A DNA stretch of 64,000 nucleotides from Flavobacteriaceae bacterium (GCA_030148025.1 JASBUG010000009.1:171828-235827); one strand, 5' to 3'; counted from the first letter of the stretch, positions 53,685-62,267 are shown. Made by a program: numbers and translations. Notes: generated by a model not told the origin, from the letters alone.

Positions 53685-54976
53685 AGAGTTATATTTTTAA
53701 ATTCTTTATCTTTAATTAGCGATTTATCGCCTATATCTAGCTTTAATTTTTTTGGATTATTGTAAACATATTCAACTAAATTAAAAAAGACGGTAACAGC
53801 TATTTGGTCGCTTTTTTCTTCCTTAAGGATTTTAAAAAAAGTTTCTGATAAATTTACTTTTTCCTTTAAGTTTATTTCTGAAATGATAAATTCCTCCCAT
53901 TTCTTTATAATGTCCAGCTCCCTTAATTCATCTAAAAGCCTTTCCTTATTTTTATTTATTACTGTTTCATTTTGAGTATAAATTTTTCTCTTTTTAGGTT
54001 TAGCAGGGAATAAATTTTTATCACGGCTTATTATTGTAAATTTAGGTGTAGAAATATGTAAAACTGGACAATTAATTTCTTGAGGAAAGAGAATATTCTT
54101 TTTGTTATCCAACTCACTATTATTGAGCATGTATAAGATAAACTTTTCTATCTGCGAATTAAAAGCTGTCTTATTAAGGGTTGAAAAAAGTTGTCTAATT
54201 TTAGGTTGAATTCTATCTAGTTTTCGATCAATTGAATTAAGTCTATCATTGATATATTTTATAAATAGATATACTTCTGAAATTAATATATTAATATCAT
54301 TATCAGAATTACTCTTGTTCTCCAATATTGACCTGATTGTTTTAGTTTCAGAATAAGCAGCCCTTAACTCCCTAACATGCTGTTGGGATTTTGTCAAATT
54401 TTCTTCTGTCGCCACCAAGGCATTTATAAAACTATGTTTGGATAAATTAGTTTCTTTTTTAAGGTTTTCAATTGATAATGAAATTTGACGGTCAAGAAAA
54501 TCTATTTGCTCTCTTAAATCTGGCTCGTATTTTTTAAACTCATCTTCTAGCCAAAATTTTAGGTCATCAGTATCTTTTAAGGAAGACGTAAGTCGATTGC
54601 AAATCTTTTGAATGCGAGTTGGGTTGAAAGCACCTTTTAATGTTTCTTTTGCGTGTTTGCAAAATTTATAAGCGTAATCTTTAAAATAATATTTTTGAAC
54701 TTGCTGGTCATAATCCAAAAAATACTCTTGTAGATTCATTATGTGACCACTATAGACTTCCTTGGGGTAACGTTCTTTTGTTATATAGATTTTTTCAAAT
54801 GCTTCATGTAGATCCTTTTCAGAAAATTTACCGTTTTCAAAAAAACCTTCTTCTATTTTTTCGTAAATTAAAACAATAGCTAATCCAACTTCTCTTTCAG
54901 GGAAAAGAAGCCCATAAGTTCTATCTTCATTAAGCGTTTTAACAAAGTTGAAATTTGCATTAGATTTTTTACTCAA
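53654..54976 (-). CDS. jetA: JetA-like (MukF/kleisin) subunit of Wadjet
   Basis: 440 aa from a TTG start 15 bp after the nuclease stop; no ATG is available near. Helical throughout: an N-terminal winged-helix part (DRTYGLLFPEREVGLAIVLIY) and a long central four-helix region (about 150-280, DFLDRQISLSIENLKKET and RLNSIDRKLDRIQPKIRQL) as in MukF-type kleisins. A C-terminal wing reads QIAVTVFFNLVEYVYN. It would bind the JetC heads and JetB. Confidence 0.82.
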   Translation of the reverse strand: MSKKSNANFNFVKTLNEDRTYGLLFPEREVGLAIVLIYEKIEEGFFENGKFSEKDLHEAFEKIYITKERYPKEVYSGHIMNLQEYFLDYDQQVQKYYFKDYAYKFCKHAKETLKGAFNPTRIQKICNRLTSSLKDTDDLKFWLEDEFKKYEPDLREQIDFLDRQISLSIENLKKETNLSKHSFINALVATEENLTKSQQHVRELRAAYSETKTIRSILENKSNSDNDINILISEVYLFIKYINDRLNSIDRKLDRIQPKIRQLFSTLNKTAFNSQIEKFILYMLNNSELDNKKNILFPQEINCPVLHISTPKFTIISRDKNLFPAKPKKRKIYTQNETVINKNKERLLDELRELDIIKKWEEFIISEINLKEKVNLSETFFKILKEEKSDQIAVTVFFNLVEYVYNNPKKLKLDIGDKSLIKDKEFKNITLWKISIMKLE

Positions 54977-54991
54977 ATTCTTTTTAGCGTA

Positions 54992-56017
54992 TTAAATACT
55001 ATCAATATCTCTCTCGATGATTTTATACTTTTCTTTTACTTCATCCCCCATATAATATTGAAGCAAATCCTTTTTAGTTAAAGTCCCATCATTAAGAAAC
55101 TTTTTGAGATAATCTTGATTAAACTCCATTAAAAGGATAGATTTTTCCAGTTGTTTTAAAATGGCTTTATTATTCTCAATATTATTTTGAACTAGGGTTC
55201 GAATACTTGTAATCTCGTTTATGTCTTTAATAATTCTATTAACCAATACTGCCAACAAATCTTTGTCTAATTCAATCTCTTTTGAATTTAATGCTATATC
55301 TCTTGCCAGCATATATGCAATGGCCAAATTGGAATAATCACCCTTTTGTGAATCAATTATTGCAACAAAACCAATTCCTGGAATATAGCCCACATTCTCA
55401 AATGACTTTAAAATAGAATTATCAATTAAAGAAATATCAAAAACAATTAAGCTTACTTTAGCTTCTCTGTTTGCCTGTGCTTCTATCAATTGACTCCAAG
55501 CTGTATCTGTTTTTCTGATGAAAATGTCTTTGGATTCAATATCGCCAACTTTAATACTTTTATCAAACTTACATTCAATTACTATTTTTAATTCTGAATT
55601 GCCATTCACTTCACAAACAATATCTCCAGTTTTATTTTTAGGAATACTTCCAGTAGAATTACCCGTTAAGAAAGCTTTATCTTTTATACGCTTTTCTTGA
55701 AAATAATTATTTAAGAACTCTGCTACTTCATCTTCTGCAAGGTTGCCCTTTATAGCTGATTTATAGAAAAGCTCCTTTTTCATCTCAAAAATCATTTTCA
55801 AGCTTTCTAACTCTGTACCCAACTCATTGGATGTTTTTGATAAAAAAGCAGAAATACGATCTTCCATAAGTGCTAAAACACCTATATAAATAGCTCGTAA
55901 TAGCTTTTCATCTCGTTCTGAAGCTGGAAGATTATCGAAGTAATTGAAAACTATTTGATTTTCAATTTCGAACTCCTTTATTTCAACTCTTTTAAGTTGT
56001 TGATTTAAGTTCAACAT
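54992..56017 (-). CDS. PD-(D/E)XK nuclease-like protein with coiled-coil tail
   Basis: 341 aa. Residues 1-80 are helical; then AIKGNLAEDEVAEFLNNYF is helix A of the restriction-endonuclease fold, with Asp132 in TGDIVCEV and the E-x-K site Glu148-Cys149-Lys150 in KIVIECKFD, i.e. a complete PD-(D/E)XK core. The C-terminal 100 residues (LVQNNIENNKAILKQLEKSIL) form a coiled coil. The predicted DNA nuclease lies between the SIR2-HerA genes and jetA with gaps of 3 and 15 bp. It could serve either module or link them. Confidence 0.82.
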   Translation of the reverse strand: MLNLNQQLKRVEIKEFEIENQIVFNYFDNLPASERDEKLLRAIYIGVLALMEDRISAFLSKTSNELGTELESLKMIFEMKKELFYKSAIKGNLAEDEVAEFLNNYFQEKRIKDKAFLTGNSTGSIPKNKTGDIVCEVNGNSELKIVIECKFDKSIKVGDIESKDIFIRKTDTAWSQLIEAQANREAKVSLIVFDISLIDNSILKSFENVGYIPGIGFVAIIDSQKGDYSNLAIAYMLARDIALNSKEIELDKDLLAVLVNRIIKDINEITSIRTLVQNNIENNKAILKQLEKSILLMEFNQDYLKKFLNDGTLTKKDLLQYYMGDEVKEKYKIIERDIDSI

Positions 56018-56020
56018 TTT

Positions 56021-56230
56021 TTAAACTTTTGAATATCTATAACGTCCTTTAATATTGTGTGCTAAATAAGAGCCGTGAGAACTTGCAGACATTAATCCTT
56101 CATATTCTCTTTGTGGAACATCAAAGTATTGATAAATACTTCCATTTAAAAATTCTATTTCTAAAGTTGCTGATGCTTCATCGTAACCTATTGATGCGAT
56201 GTTTGATGATGTAACTGGATTTCTATTCAT
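56021..56230 (-). CDS. KTSC domain small protein
   Basis: 69 aa. Clear KTSC domain: SSNIASIGYDEASATLEIEF, then NGSIYQYFDVPQREYEGLMSASSHG and a terminal KGRYRYSKV. This domain occurs at the C-terminus of some lysyl-tRNA synthetases and as small stand-alone proteins beside HerA/SIR2 or phage genes. Nucleic-acid binding is assumed. It lies 7 bp after herA and 3 bp before the nuclease, inside the operon. Confidence 0.88.
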   Translation of the reverse strand: MNRNPVTSSNIASIGYDEASATLEIEFLNGSIYQYFDVPQREYEGLMSASSHGSYLAHNIKGRYRYSKV

Positions 56231-56237
56231 AAATTTA

Positions 56238-58118
56238 TCATTTAATTATTCTTTTTATTCTAGGGTTTTGAGCTCTCCATGCTTCAATTAACTCTTCGTA
56301 ATTCGGATCTTTTTCCATAATATTTCCCCAGCCTCCTGGCAATAATGAATTTTCAGTATCAACTTCATCAAAAACTATTGGGTCTTGACTATCCGGTCTC
56401 TTATCTTTTGGAGGCGCTTTTATAATTGTTCTCATAGGTAACTTCACAGATTCTCCTAAAATGATGGCTTCGCCAGTTTTTAAAATTGGTAACATACTTG
56501 TTAACCCCTCTAAATTATCTGTTACCGCACTAGTAATATGAGATCTGTCGCTTGAATTGGCTAGTCTTAACGCAAAGAATGTACCACATTGAGAAAGTAT
56601 AGTTGAATTTATTTCCGAAGGTCTTTGACTGACTATCATTGTTCCTATACCATATTTTCTTCCTTCCTTAACTATCTTTTGAACAATGGAAAGTGCGCTT
56701 CCATCAAAATTTAGATAATTATGAGCTTCTTCCATTACTAAAAGTAATGGTCTTTCCTTACCTCCTTGGGAAAGATTTCTAGCCCAAAATAAGCCTTCAT
56801 ATACTATCCGGAGTAATACACCAATTATAGTATTTAAAATACTTATTGGAACGCCAGATAAATCTAAAATAGTTATTGGCTTATCACTTCCAATCCAATC
56901 TTTCATTAAAGTGTCTAAATCCTTTTTAGTTGAACCATCTTCATTTGGGGTCCATTCTCCAGGTTTAAATATAAAATCAAATCTAGGCACTCTTAATTTT
57001 GACCCCAATGACTGCAATTGCTGACTATTATTTAATGGGACATCAGAATTAGGCAAATATTGAACCCTTTCTCCATTCGCTTTAGAGGTATTTATCTTTT
57101 TAAAAATTGGAGGAATCCCTTTTGTGGCATCACCTTTAATTTCGTTACCTTCAGCATCTGTTTCATAAGCCAAATTATCTAAAGTAGTCCCGTTTCTGTC
57201 AGGATAAAATTTACCTAAAGTCTGTGTGTATAAATTATACCATAAATGATTTAAGCTAAAAGGGATTGGAGAATCAATATTTAAATCGTCAATATCTATA
57301 CCTTTTTTAGGATAATTTGTTATACTTTTTATTTTTTCTTGTAAAATTCTTTCTAACACAACATTTTTATCCCTATCATTTCCAAAACTCCCAAAACTTA
57401 TATCACATAATTCTTCAAAATTCAATGCCCAAAATGGGATATATAATTCCTTTTCGGTACTATCTTTTGATTTATCAGCATTAACCTTAAAGATAGTTGC
57501 TTTATCCTTTAAAGCTTGTGCATACTCTCCGTGTAAATCGAAAACTAAAATCCTTGATGAAGGATATTTTTTTTGATCTGATAAAGCATTTAAAAGACTT
57601 GCTACTGTAGTGGACTTCCCAGAACCAGTTGTACCAACTACTGCAGAGTGTCTTGTCACAAGCCTATTTACATCTATTAACGCTGGAATAGATTCTGCCC
57701 CAGCAATATGACCAACATTAACAAAGTAAGGTTTATCTGGTTGACCATAAATTCTTTTCAAATCTATTTCAGCCACTAAATGAACTTCATCATTTATAGT
57801 TGGGTATTGAGACACACCTCTTTGAAATTCACCTGATTTAGACCCTTCGCCAATAAGCTGAACTGTCATCCATCTATTTCCATACGGTTGAGAATCTGAT
57901 TGATTTTCAGGAACAGCACTTGCACCAACTTGAGTTATTATACCAAACAAAAAACTGTAGCCAATTGGAATTTTAACAAAACTCCCAATCTGACCAATTT
58001 TATACCCTTCTCCTTCAACATAAGTTAACCCAGATAAAGAATCATTAACCATAGCAATTCGTATGGTAGTTCCACTTACATCTTGAACAGAACCTAAATA
58101 TGTTGAATTATTTTTCAT
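56238..58118 (-). CDS. herA: HerA-like FtsK/VirB4-type ATPase (DUF87)
   Basis: 626 aa. N-terminal HAS-barrel-like beta domain (about 1-130), then the DUF87 ATPase: Walker A GTTGSGKST at 162-170 and Walker B LLLVMEEAHNYL (about 458-469), followed by GRKYGIGTMIVSQRPSEI, the sensor/Q motif region typical of HerA. HerA proteins form hexameric DNA translocases or, with SIR2, defence complexes. Its start overlaps the SIR2 gene by 11 bp. Confidence 0.92.
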   Translation of the reverse strand: MKNNSTYLGSVQDVSGTTIRIAMVNDSLSGLTYVEGEGYKIGQIGSFVKIPIGYSFLFGIITQVGASAVPENQSDSQPYGNRWMTVQLIGEGSKSGEFQRGVSQYPTINDEVHLVAEIDLKRIYGQPDKPYFVNVGHIAGAESIPALIDVNRLVTRHSAVVGTTGSGKSTTVASLLNALSDQKKYPSSRILVFDLHGEYAQALKDKATIFKVNADKSKDSTEKELYIPFWALNFEELCDISFGSFGNDRDKNVVLERILQEKIKSITNYPKKGIDIDDLNIDSPIPFSLNHLWYNLYTQTLGKFYPDRNGTTLDNLAYETDAEGNEIKGDATKGIPPIFKKINTSKANGERVQYLPNSDVPLNNSQQLQSLGSKLRVPRFDFIFKPGEWTPNEDGSTKKDLDTLMKDWIGSDKPITILDLSGVPISILNTIIGVLLRIVYEGLFWARNLSQGGKERPLLLVMEEAHNYLNFDGSALSIVQKIVKEGRKYGIGTMIVSQRPSEINSTILSQCGTFFALRLANSSDRSHITSAVTDNLEGLTSMLPILKTGEAIILGESVKLPMRTIIKAPPKDKRPDSQDPIVFDEVDTENSLLPGGWGNIMEKDPNYEELIEAWRAQNPRIKRIIK

Positions 58119-59334
58119 CTATATTTGTTTGATTAAACCCGATTAATGCCTGTAAAAAGTTTCCCATTTTAGAGAAATCTCCCAACTTTACATTATAAGT
58201 TTTTTCAGAGGCTTCATCTGTACTTTTAATTTCTATGCAATTAGCTAAATTGTCTTCATCTTCATAGTTCCCTGATATTTTCCATTTCCCTCTTACTGTA
58301 CCTATAATAGCTTCATCTTCTGCCCATATAGCCAAATTACCCCTATTTAAAGCAACTTCTATGGCATTTGAATATCTGTCGACTATATTATCTTCATCAT
58401 TTTTATAAGTTAGAGTATTAAAAAGCATAGCTATAACCATACTATTTGGATTTGCTTTAAGGGCACTTAAAATGGTATCGTTTATATGTTCATCATTAAA
58501 CGAATAACCAGAAATTATCAACAAAGAATTTGGATTCCTAATAAAACGTGCCAATTGATCAATCAAAGCTAAATATGGCATTTTTCTACTTTGATCATAT
58601 TTCAAATGTGAAGGATAAATCAAATGGGATGCATTTATTTCACTAGTCTTACTTGATCTAAATACTTCCTTGTTATCTTTCTGAAACCAATTAATTGAGC
58701 CATGAATTTTCCAAAGCCTAGTCCAATGCTTTGGAATTAAATTATCTTCAACAGACCTCAAATCGAAAAAAGATTGTCTTGAACCAACAAAGCCATCAAA
58801 ATAGGGAACTGATAAATCTTCAAATGATTGTTCCATTAATAGATCATAATTAGTTGTAAATACTTCTACCGCTTTTTCTCGATCAATAGAAATCCATTTT
58901 GCTAGCTTATGATAAGGTGACTCATTGTTAGGAAGTTCAACATCTAATTTGCCAACTATTTTCTCACAGATATCCTTTTCAAGTTTTAATAAATCTTCTT
59001 CCGAAAACCCACGGACTTTACTGCCAACAGACACTTCCTTTAGCCCCCTAATGAAGCTTAAAATATCTTCAACATTCTCAACACTTTTTTTAGATAGTTT
59101 AACTTCATCAAGCAATAAATCAAATTTGTTTTTATCATCGGTTTTTGAAGAAAGTTCATCAGTTAAAAATTTGGTTAACCCTGCAACATCAGCTATTAAT
59201 GGCCATTTGCCTTTTGGCATAGGTACAGCTAAAGGGCATCCTGCAGAAATAAAAAAACCTATTGGTTTTTTGTCTTGAGATAATGTTTGTCTCAAAAATT
59301 TAATATGCTTGATTGGATCGTGATAGTTCTCCAT
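58108..59334 (-). CDS. SIR2-like NAD-binding protein (HerA-SIR2 defence effector)
   Basis: 408 aa. SIR2 fold of the defence type: GFFISAGCPLAVPMP (NAD-binding loop, about 26-40), FTTNYDLLMEQ with Asn162/Asp164, WKIHGSINW with the catalytic His211, and IISGYSFNDEHIND. Such SIR2 domains in ThsA, DSR2 and SIR2-HerA (Nezha-type) systems hydrolyse NAD+ on phage infection and stop growth. The Asn and His needed are present. First effector after fic (12 bp gap) and overlapping herA. Confidence 0.9.
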   Translation of the reverse strand: MENYHDPIKHIKFLRQTLSQDKKPIGFFISAGCPLAVPMPKGKWPLIADVAGLTKFLTDELSSKTDDKNKFDLLLDEVKLSKKSVENVEDILSFIRGLKEVSVGSKVRGFSEEDLLKLEKDICEKIVGKLDVELPNNESPYHKLAKWISIDREKAVEVFTTNYDLLMEQSFEDLSVPYFDGFVGSRQSFFDLRSVEDNLIPKHWTRLWKIHGSINWFQKDNKEVFRSSKTSEINASHLIYPSHLKYDQSRKMPYLALIDQLARFIRNPNSLLIISGYSFNDEHINDTILSALKANPNSMVIAMLFNTLTYKNDEDNIVDRYSNAIEVALNRGNLAIWAEDEAIIGTVRGKWKISGNYEDEDNLANCIEIKSTDEASEKTYNVKLGDFSKMGNFLQALIGFNQTNIDEK

Positions 59335-59346
59335 ACGTTTTGTCTT

Positions 59347-60429
59347 TTAACCTTTTAAAACTTCTAATAATCTAAAATTAAGGTATAGCTTTTCTTTACC
59401 TACTTGTTCACTTGTAAGGAAACCGTTGGCTTCCAACTCTTTTAAATAATTACCAACTGTTTTTAAATTACCCAAACTAGCACTTTCCAATTGATTCCGT
59501 TTGGTATAAGGCAACTTAAACAGTACTTCCAACAAATCTTTTGAATATATTTTCGGTAATTTTTCTTGAATTTCGGCTCCCATTTCATTCATTAGCTTTT
59601 CTATTTCGGCGATTTGTTGTCGTCCTTTTAAGGCTGTTTCCTCTACCATATCCAGCATATACAGAATCCAATCTTCCCAATTATCATTTTCGGTAACGTT
59701 CCGAAGATTTGTATAATAATCGTTTTTATGCTCAATAATGTAACTACTTAAATATAATGCAGGTAAATCCAATAAACCTGAAAGTTTTAGATATAGCAAA
59801 AGAATGATCCTTCCTGTACGTCCATTTCCGTCAAAAAATGGGTGTATGGCTTCAAATTGATAATGAATGATGGCCATTTTTACTAAAGGGTCTATATCAT
59901 CTTCAGCATGAATAAAATCCTCCAGATTTTTTAATTTTTCTCTAATGATTTCTTCTCCTTCAGGCGGTGTGTAAATGACTTGATTGGTAGCCGGATTTTT
60001 AAGCTGTGTTCCTGGAGCATTTCTAATACCAGAATTATTCTCTTTTATTATGCGCATTATTGCTATAAAGAGATTTGTTGTAAGCACTGGTCTGTTTTCA
60101 ATCTGTTCTACCCCATACCATAATGCATCCTTATAGTGAATTACCTCTTTAGTCGCTGGGTTATTACTTTTTAAGTCTGCAATTGAAGCTTTAAACAGTT
60201 CATCCTGGGTTGTTATAATGTTTTCTATGGCAGAACTTGCTCGGGCTTCCTGCAAGTTAATAGTGTCAATAAATAATGTTGGATTAGGGAGATTGGTTAT
60301 TGCTCCTTTTAATTCTGACAATGCCCTACTGGCCGTAATGTTTTTTTTAAGTATGGTCATACTCTCTACTTCTGCCGTTGGTGGAAGTAGTGGTAAACTA
60401 TTATATGGCACTTCGGGATTATAACTCAT
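59347..60429 (-). CDS. Fic family protein with inhibitory motif and C-terminal winged helix
   Basis: 360 aa from the ATG at 60429, chosen because an extended frame to 60486 would run through the operator repeats. N-terminal inhibitory helix with SSAIEN (S-x-x-x-E-N, residues 65-70), Fic core motif HPFFDGNGRTGR at 196-207 with catalytic His196, and a C-terminal winged-helix domain (about 292-358, KRNQLESASLGNLKTVGNYLKELEANGFL). Fic enzymes transfer AMP from ATP to proteins. The DNA-binding end and the palindromes upstream suggest autoregulation. First gene of the defence operon. Confidence 0.9.
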   Translation of the reverse strand: MSYNPEVPYNSLPLLPPTAEVESMTILKKNITASRALSELKGAITNLPNPTLFIDTINLQEARASSAIENIITTQDELFKASIADLKSNNPATKEVIHYKDALWYGVEQIENRPVLTTNLFIAIMRIIKENNSGIRNAPGTQLKNPATNQVIYTPPEGEEIIREKLKNLEDFIHAEDDIDPLVKMAIIHYQFEAIHPFFDGNGRTGRIILLLYLKLSGLLDLPALYLSSYIIEHKNDYYTNLRNVTENDNWEDWILYMLDMVEETALKGRQQIAEIEKLMNEMGAEIQEKLPKIYSKDLLEVLFKLPYTKRNQLESASLGNLKTVGNYLKELEANGFLTSEQVGKEKLYLNFRLLEVLKG

Positions 60430-60454
60430 TTTATTACCTATTTTTTTATTTTGA

Positions 60455-60577
60455 ACAAGGGCGTTAAACGCCCTTGACATTAACACAAGGGTAAATATAG
60501 CAAAAAATTACTCTTGTTTTGTGAACGAGGGTGAAAATTGCCCTTGTTTTTAATACGCGGGCAAAACTTACTCTCGT
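60455..60577. promoter_or_regulatory. Array of four phased inverted repeats upstream of fic
   Basis: Four inverted repeats of the type ACAAGGG...CCCTTGT start at 60455, 60485, 60525 and 60555. IR1 (60456-60476) is a perfect 21-bp palindrome around one base; IR3 and IR4 have the same arm spacing (16 bp between arm starts); IR2 has exactly 10 bp more. A -7-like box TATATTTA on the minus strand (60499-60492) lies inside that longer spacer. Very likely an operator for the Fic winged helix or another regulator. Confidence 0.7.
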
Positions 60578-60691
60578 TTCTAAACTAGGTTTATTAAAGA
60601 ACTATTAAGTTTTGACAAATTTTGAGTTTTTTGCCAAAGTTTAATTTGGTGTCTTCATATAGATTTGGCAGTGTTGTGTCGGTGTGGTGCA

Positions 60692-61354
60692 TTATTTCCT
60701 CTTATCAATACTTCCCCTATCAAAAGCAATCAAATTAAATAACTGACGCATTCTGGAACGTACTCTGTTTCCATATCGTTCTTCTAATTCCTGTGCGTTT
60801 AAATTTGTAGTTGCGTGGGTTCTAATTTTTCGCTGAAGAAATAAATCGTAACGTGATAAGAGGATTTCGCCCATAACATTACAGTCCTTCCCAAAATGTC
60901 TTCCGGATGTTTCTACGCCTAAATCATCAAAACAATAGAAATTACTGTTACCATATTCTTGAATAGTTTTGTAGCCAATATTATTGAAAGCAAATGTGAT
61001 ATTACGTGCTGGAATTAGTTCATAAGATTTTTGGTGTGGTACAATGTGCCTTAATAATTTCATTAAACTGGTTTTACCGCATCCAACTGGACCAGATAAT
61101 AGAATGCCTTTGTTGGGATCTATATTTAGTTTTGTACAGGCTTCAAAATCACGGATGAAATAGATACACAACTTGTACAACACAACCTCATCTTCTTCAT
61201 AAATCTTGAAGTTTTTGCCAAACATCAATTTCCCTTTTGCATCGAGGTAGATGAGTATGCTTTTGAAATCATATTGAATACAATTGTCTTTTAGCTCGCC
61301 AAGTTTGTATTGGACACCTTTCTCAACAATGATATGTGGGTTCTCATTTTTCAT
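60692..61354 (-). CDS. DnaC/IstB-like ATP-binding protein
   Basis: 220 aa AAA+ ATPase: Walker A LLSGPVGCGKTSL (about 83-95), Walker B FYCFDDLGVE (about 139-148), sensor region RTHATTNLNAQELEERYGNRVRSRM with the arginine residue of DnaC/DnaI-type loaders. In Bacteroidota integrative elements this gene stands next to a replication-type HTH protein, as here (4-bp overlap with the upstream gene). Probably helicase loading for element replication. Confidence 0.85.
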   Translation of the reverse strand: MKNENPHIIVEKGVQYKLGELKDNCIQYDFKSILIYLDAKGKLMFGKNFKIYEEDEVVLYKLCIYFIRDFEACTKLNIDPNKGILLSGPVGCGKTSLMKLLRHIVPHQKSYELIPARNITFAFNNIGYKTIQEYGNSNFYCFDDLGVETSGRHFGKDCNVMGEILLSRYDLFLQRKIRTHATTNLNAQELEERYGNRVRSRMRQLFNLIAFDRGSIDKRK

Positions 61355-61887
61355 AAAGGTTCATTGTAGTTTTTATTTTTGGTAGTCTTTAGGTTGTCCC
61401 TATTTGGGACACTGCTGTTATGTTTACCATTATTTTCAGAATCGTTAAAATCTGAATTTTTAAAATTTTCCTGTTTATTACTGTTTTTGTTTTTTATAGT
61501 TTGTATATGTTTATATATAGGTACCAGTGCTTGTCCAGTACTTGTCTCGATTTGAGTATTGTTGTGTCCTACTACTTGTCCAGTACTTGTCCCAAATTTG
61601 AACATCTTAATTTTACTCCCTCTATACGGATTGTGGGATGGGAAATAGACGATATATTTCCAATGGTTTAGCTCCTTGATACATCTGTGATATGTAGATT
61701 TAGAGCCTATTTTAGACAGTTGCATAACCTCATCACGGTTTATAAAAAACTCTTCTAAAAATCGGTTTAAATTCCACAACTGAAATAAGGCTATATACAA
61801 GCTTATGTGCGTTGGGTTTAAACGGTTGTCTTTTGAGAATTGGTTGAAAACTGCGTTGAGATGCTTTATATAATTTATTTCTTGCAT
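61351..61887 (-). CDS. Replication-type HTH protein of an integrative element
   Basis: 178 aa from the ATG at 61887; a GTG further up (61926) is possible but adds a segment without character. Conserved start EINYIKHLNAVFNQFSKDNRLNPTHISLYIALFQLWN, then NRDEVMQLSKIGSKSTYHRCIKEL, a winged HTH. The C-terminal third is Asn/Lys-rich low complexity. This family sits with DnaC-like ATPases in Bacteroidota mobile elements and is presumed to act in replication or regulation. Confidence 0.75.
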   Translation of the reverse strand: MQEINYIKHLNAVFNQFSKDNRLNPTHISLYIALFQLWNLNRFLEEFFINRDEVMQLSKIGSKSTYHRCIKELNHWKYIVYFPSHNPYRGSKIKMFKFGTSTGQVVGHNNTQIETSTGQALVPIYKHIQTIKNKNSNKQENFKNSDFNDSENNGKHNSSVPNRDNLKTTKNKNYNEPL

Positions 61888-61954
61888 AAGTTGACTTCTC
61901 GATACAATTTTGTGATACAAAATCACTCAAAGTGATGTTGCTTTTAATATAGAT

Positions 61955-61981
61955 GAGATACTGAAACAAGTTCAGTATGAC
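61955..61981. repeat. Interspersed palindromic repeat (GATACTGAAACAAGTTCAGTAT)
   Basis: ATACTGAA, ACAAG, TTCAGTAT is a perfect hairpin with flanking GAG and GAC, as in the common Bacteroidota intergenic repeat. A second copy is at 13904. Confidence 0.55.
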
Positions 61982-61988
61982 ACAAGTA

Positions 61989-62267
61989 TCAAAACTTATT
62001 ATGGATGCGATTTTCTTCCATTACTTTTAGGATTTCTTCGTAATCGTAATAGATAACTCCACCAACTTTTGTGTAGGGTAGTGTGCCATTGATACGAAGA
62101 TTTTGTAATGTTCCTGGTGAGATACTTAACAGGTCGCGAACCTCTGGTGATTTAAGCCACTTTTTGGGTGCAAACCCTGATTGGTGATTGATTATTGCTT
62201 TGATGTCCTCAAGTAATTCTTCTTTAAATTCCCGTAGGTCTTCAGTAGTGATGATTGTTGCTGCCAT
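61989..62267 (-). CDS. Excisionase-like HTH protein (HTH_17)
   Basis: 92 aa. An N-terminal amphipathic helix (TTEDLREFKEELLEDIKAIIN) and a MerR/Xis-like helix-turn-helix: WLKSPEVRDLLSISPGTLQNLRINGTLPYTKVGGVIYYDYEEI. The signature 'L-P-Y-x-K-V-G-G-x-I-Y' is typical of Bacteroidota conjugative-transposon regulators and excisionases. Between RteC and the replication genes. Confidence 0.9.
   Translation of the reverse strand: MAATIITTEDLREFKEELLEDIKAIINHQSGFAPKKWLKSPEVRDLLSISPGTLQNLRINGTLPYTKVGGVIYYDYEEILKVMEENRIHNKF

Noticed and set aside
60430..60486. N-terminal extension of Fic
   Set aside because: The extension would be encoded by the palindromic operator sequence (IR1); ATG 60429 gives the normal Fic start.
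60455..60577. Repeat array before fic considered as a small CRISPR
   Set aside because: The units are inverted repeats with 3-13 bp between arms and no unique spacers of 30-40 bp; no cas genes are near.
61733..61969. 78-codon minus-strand frame inside the replication HTH gene
   Set aside because: It is in another frame of a well-conserved gene and has no coding character of its own.
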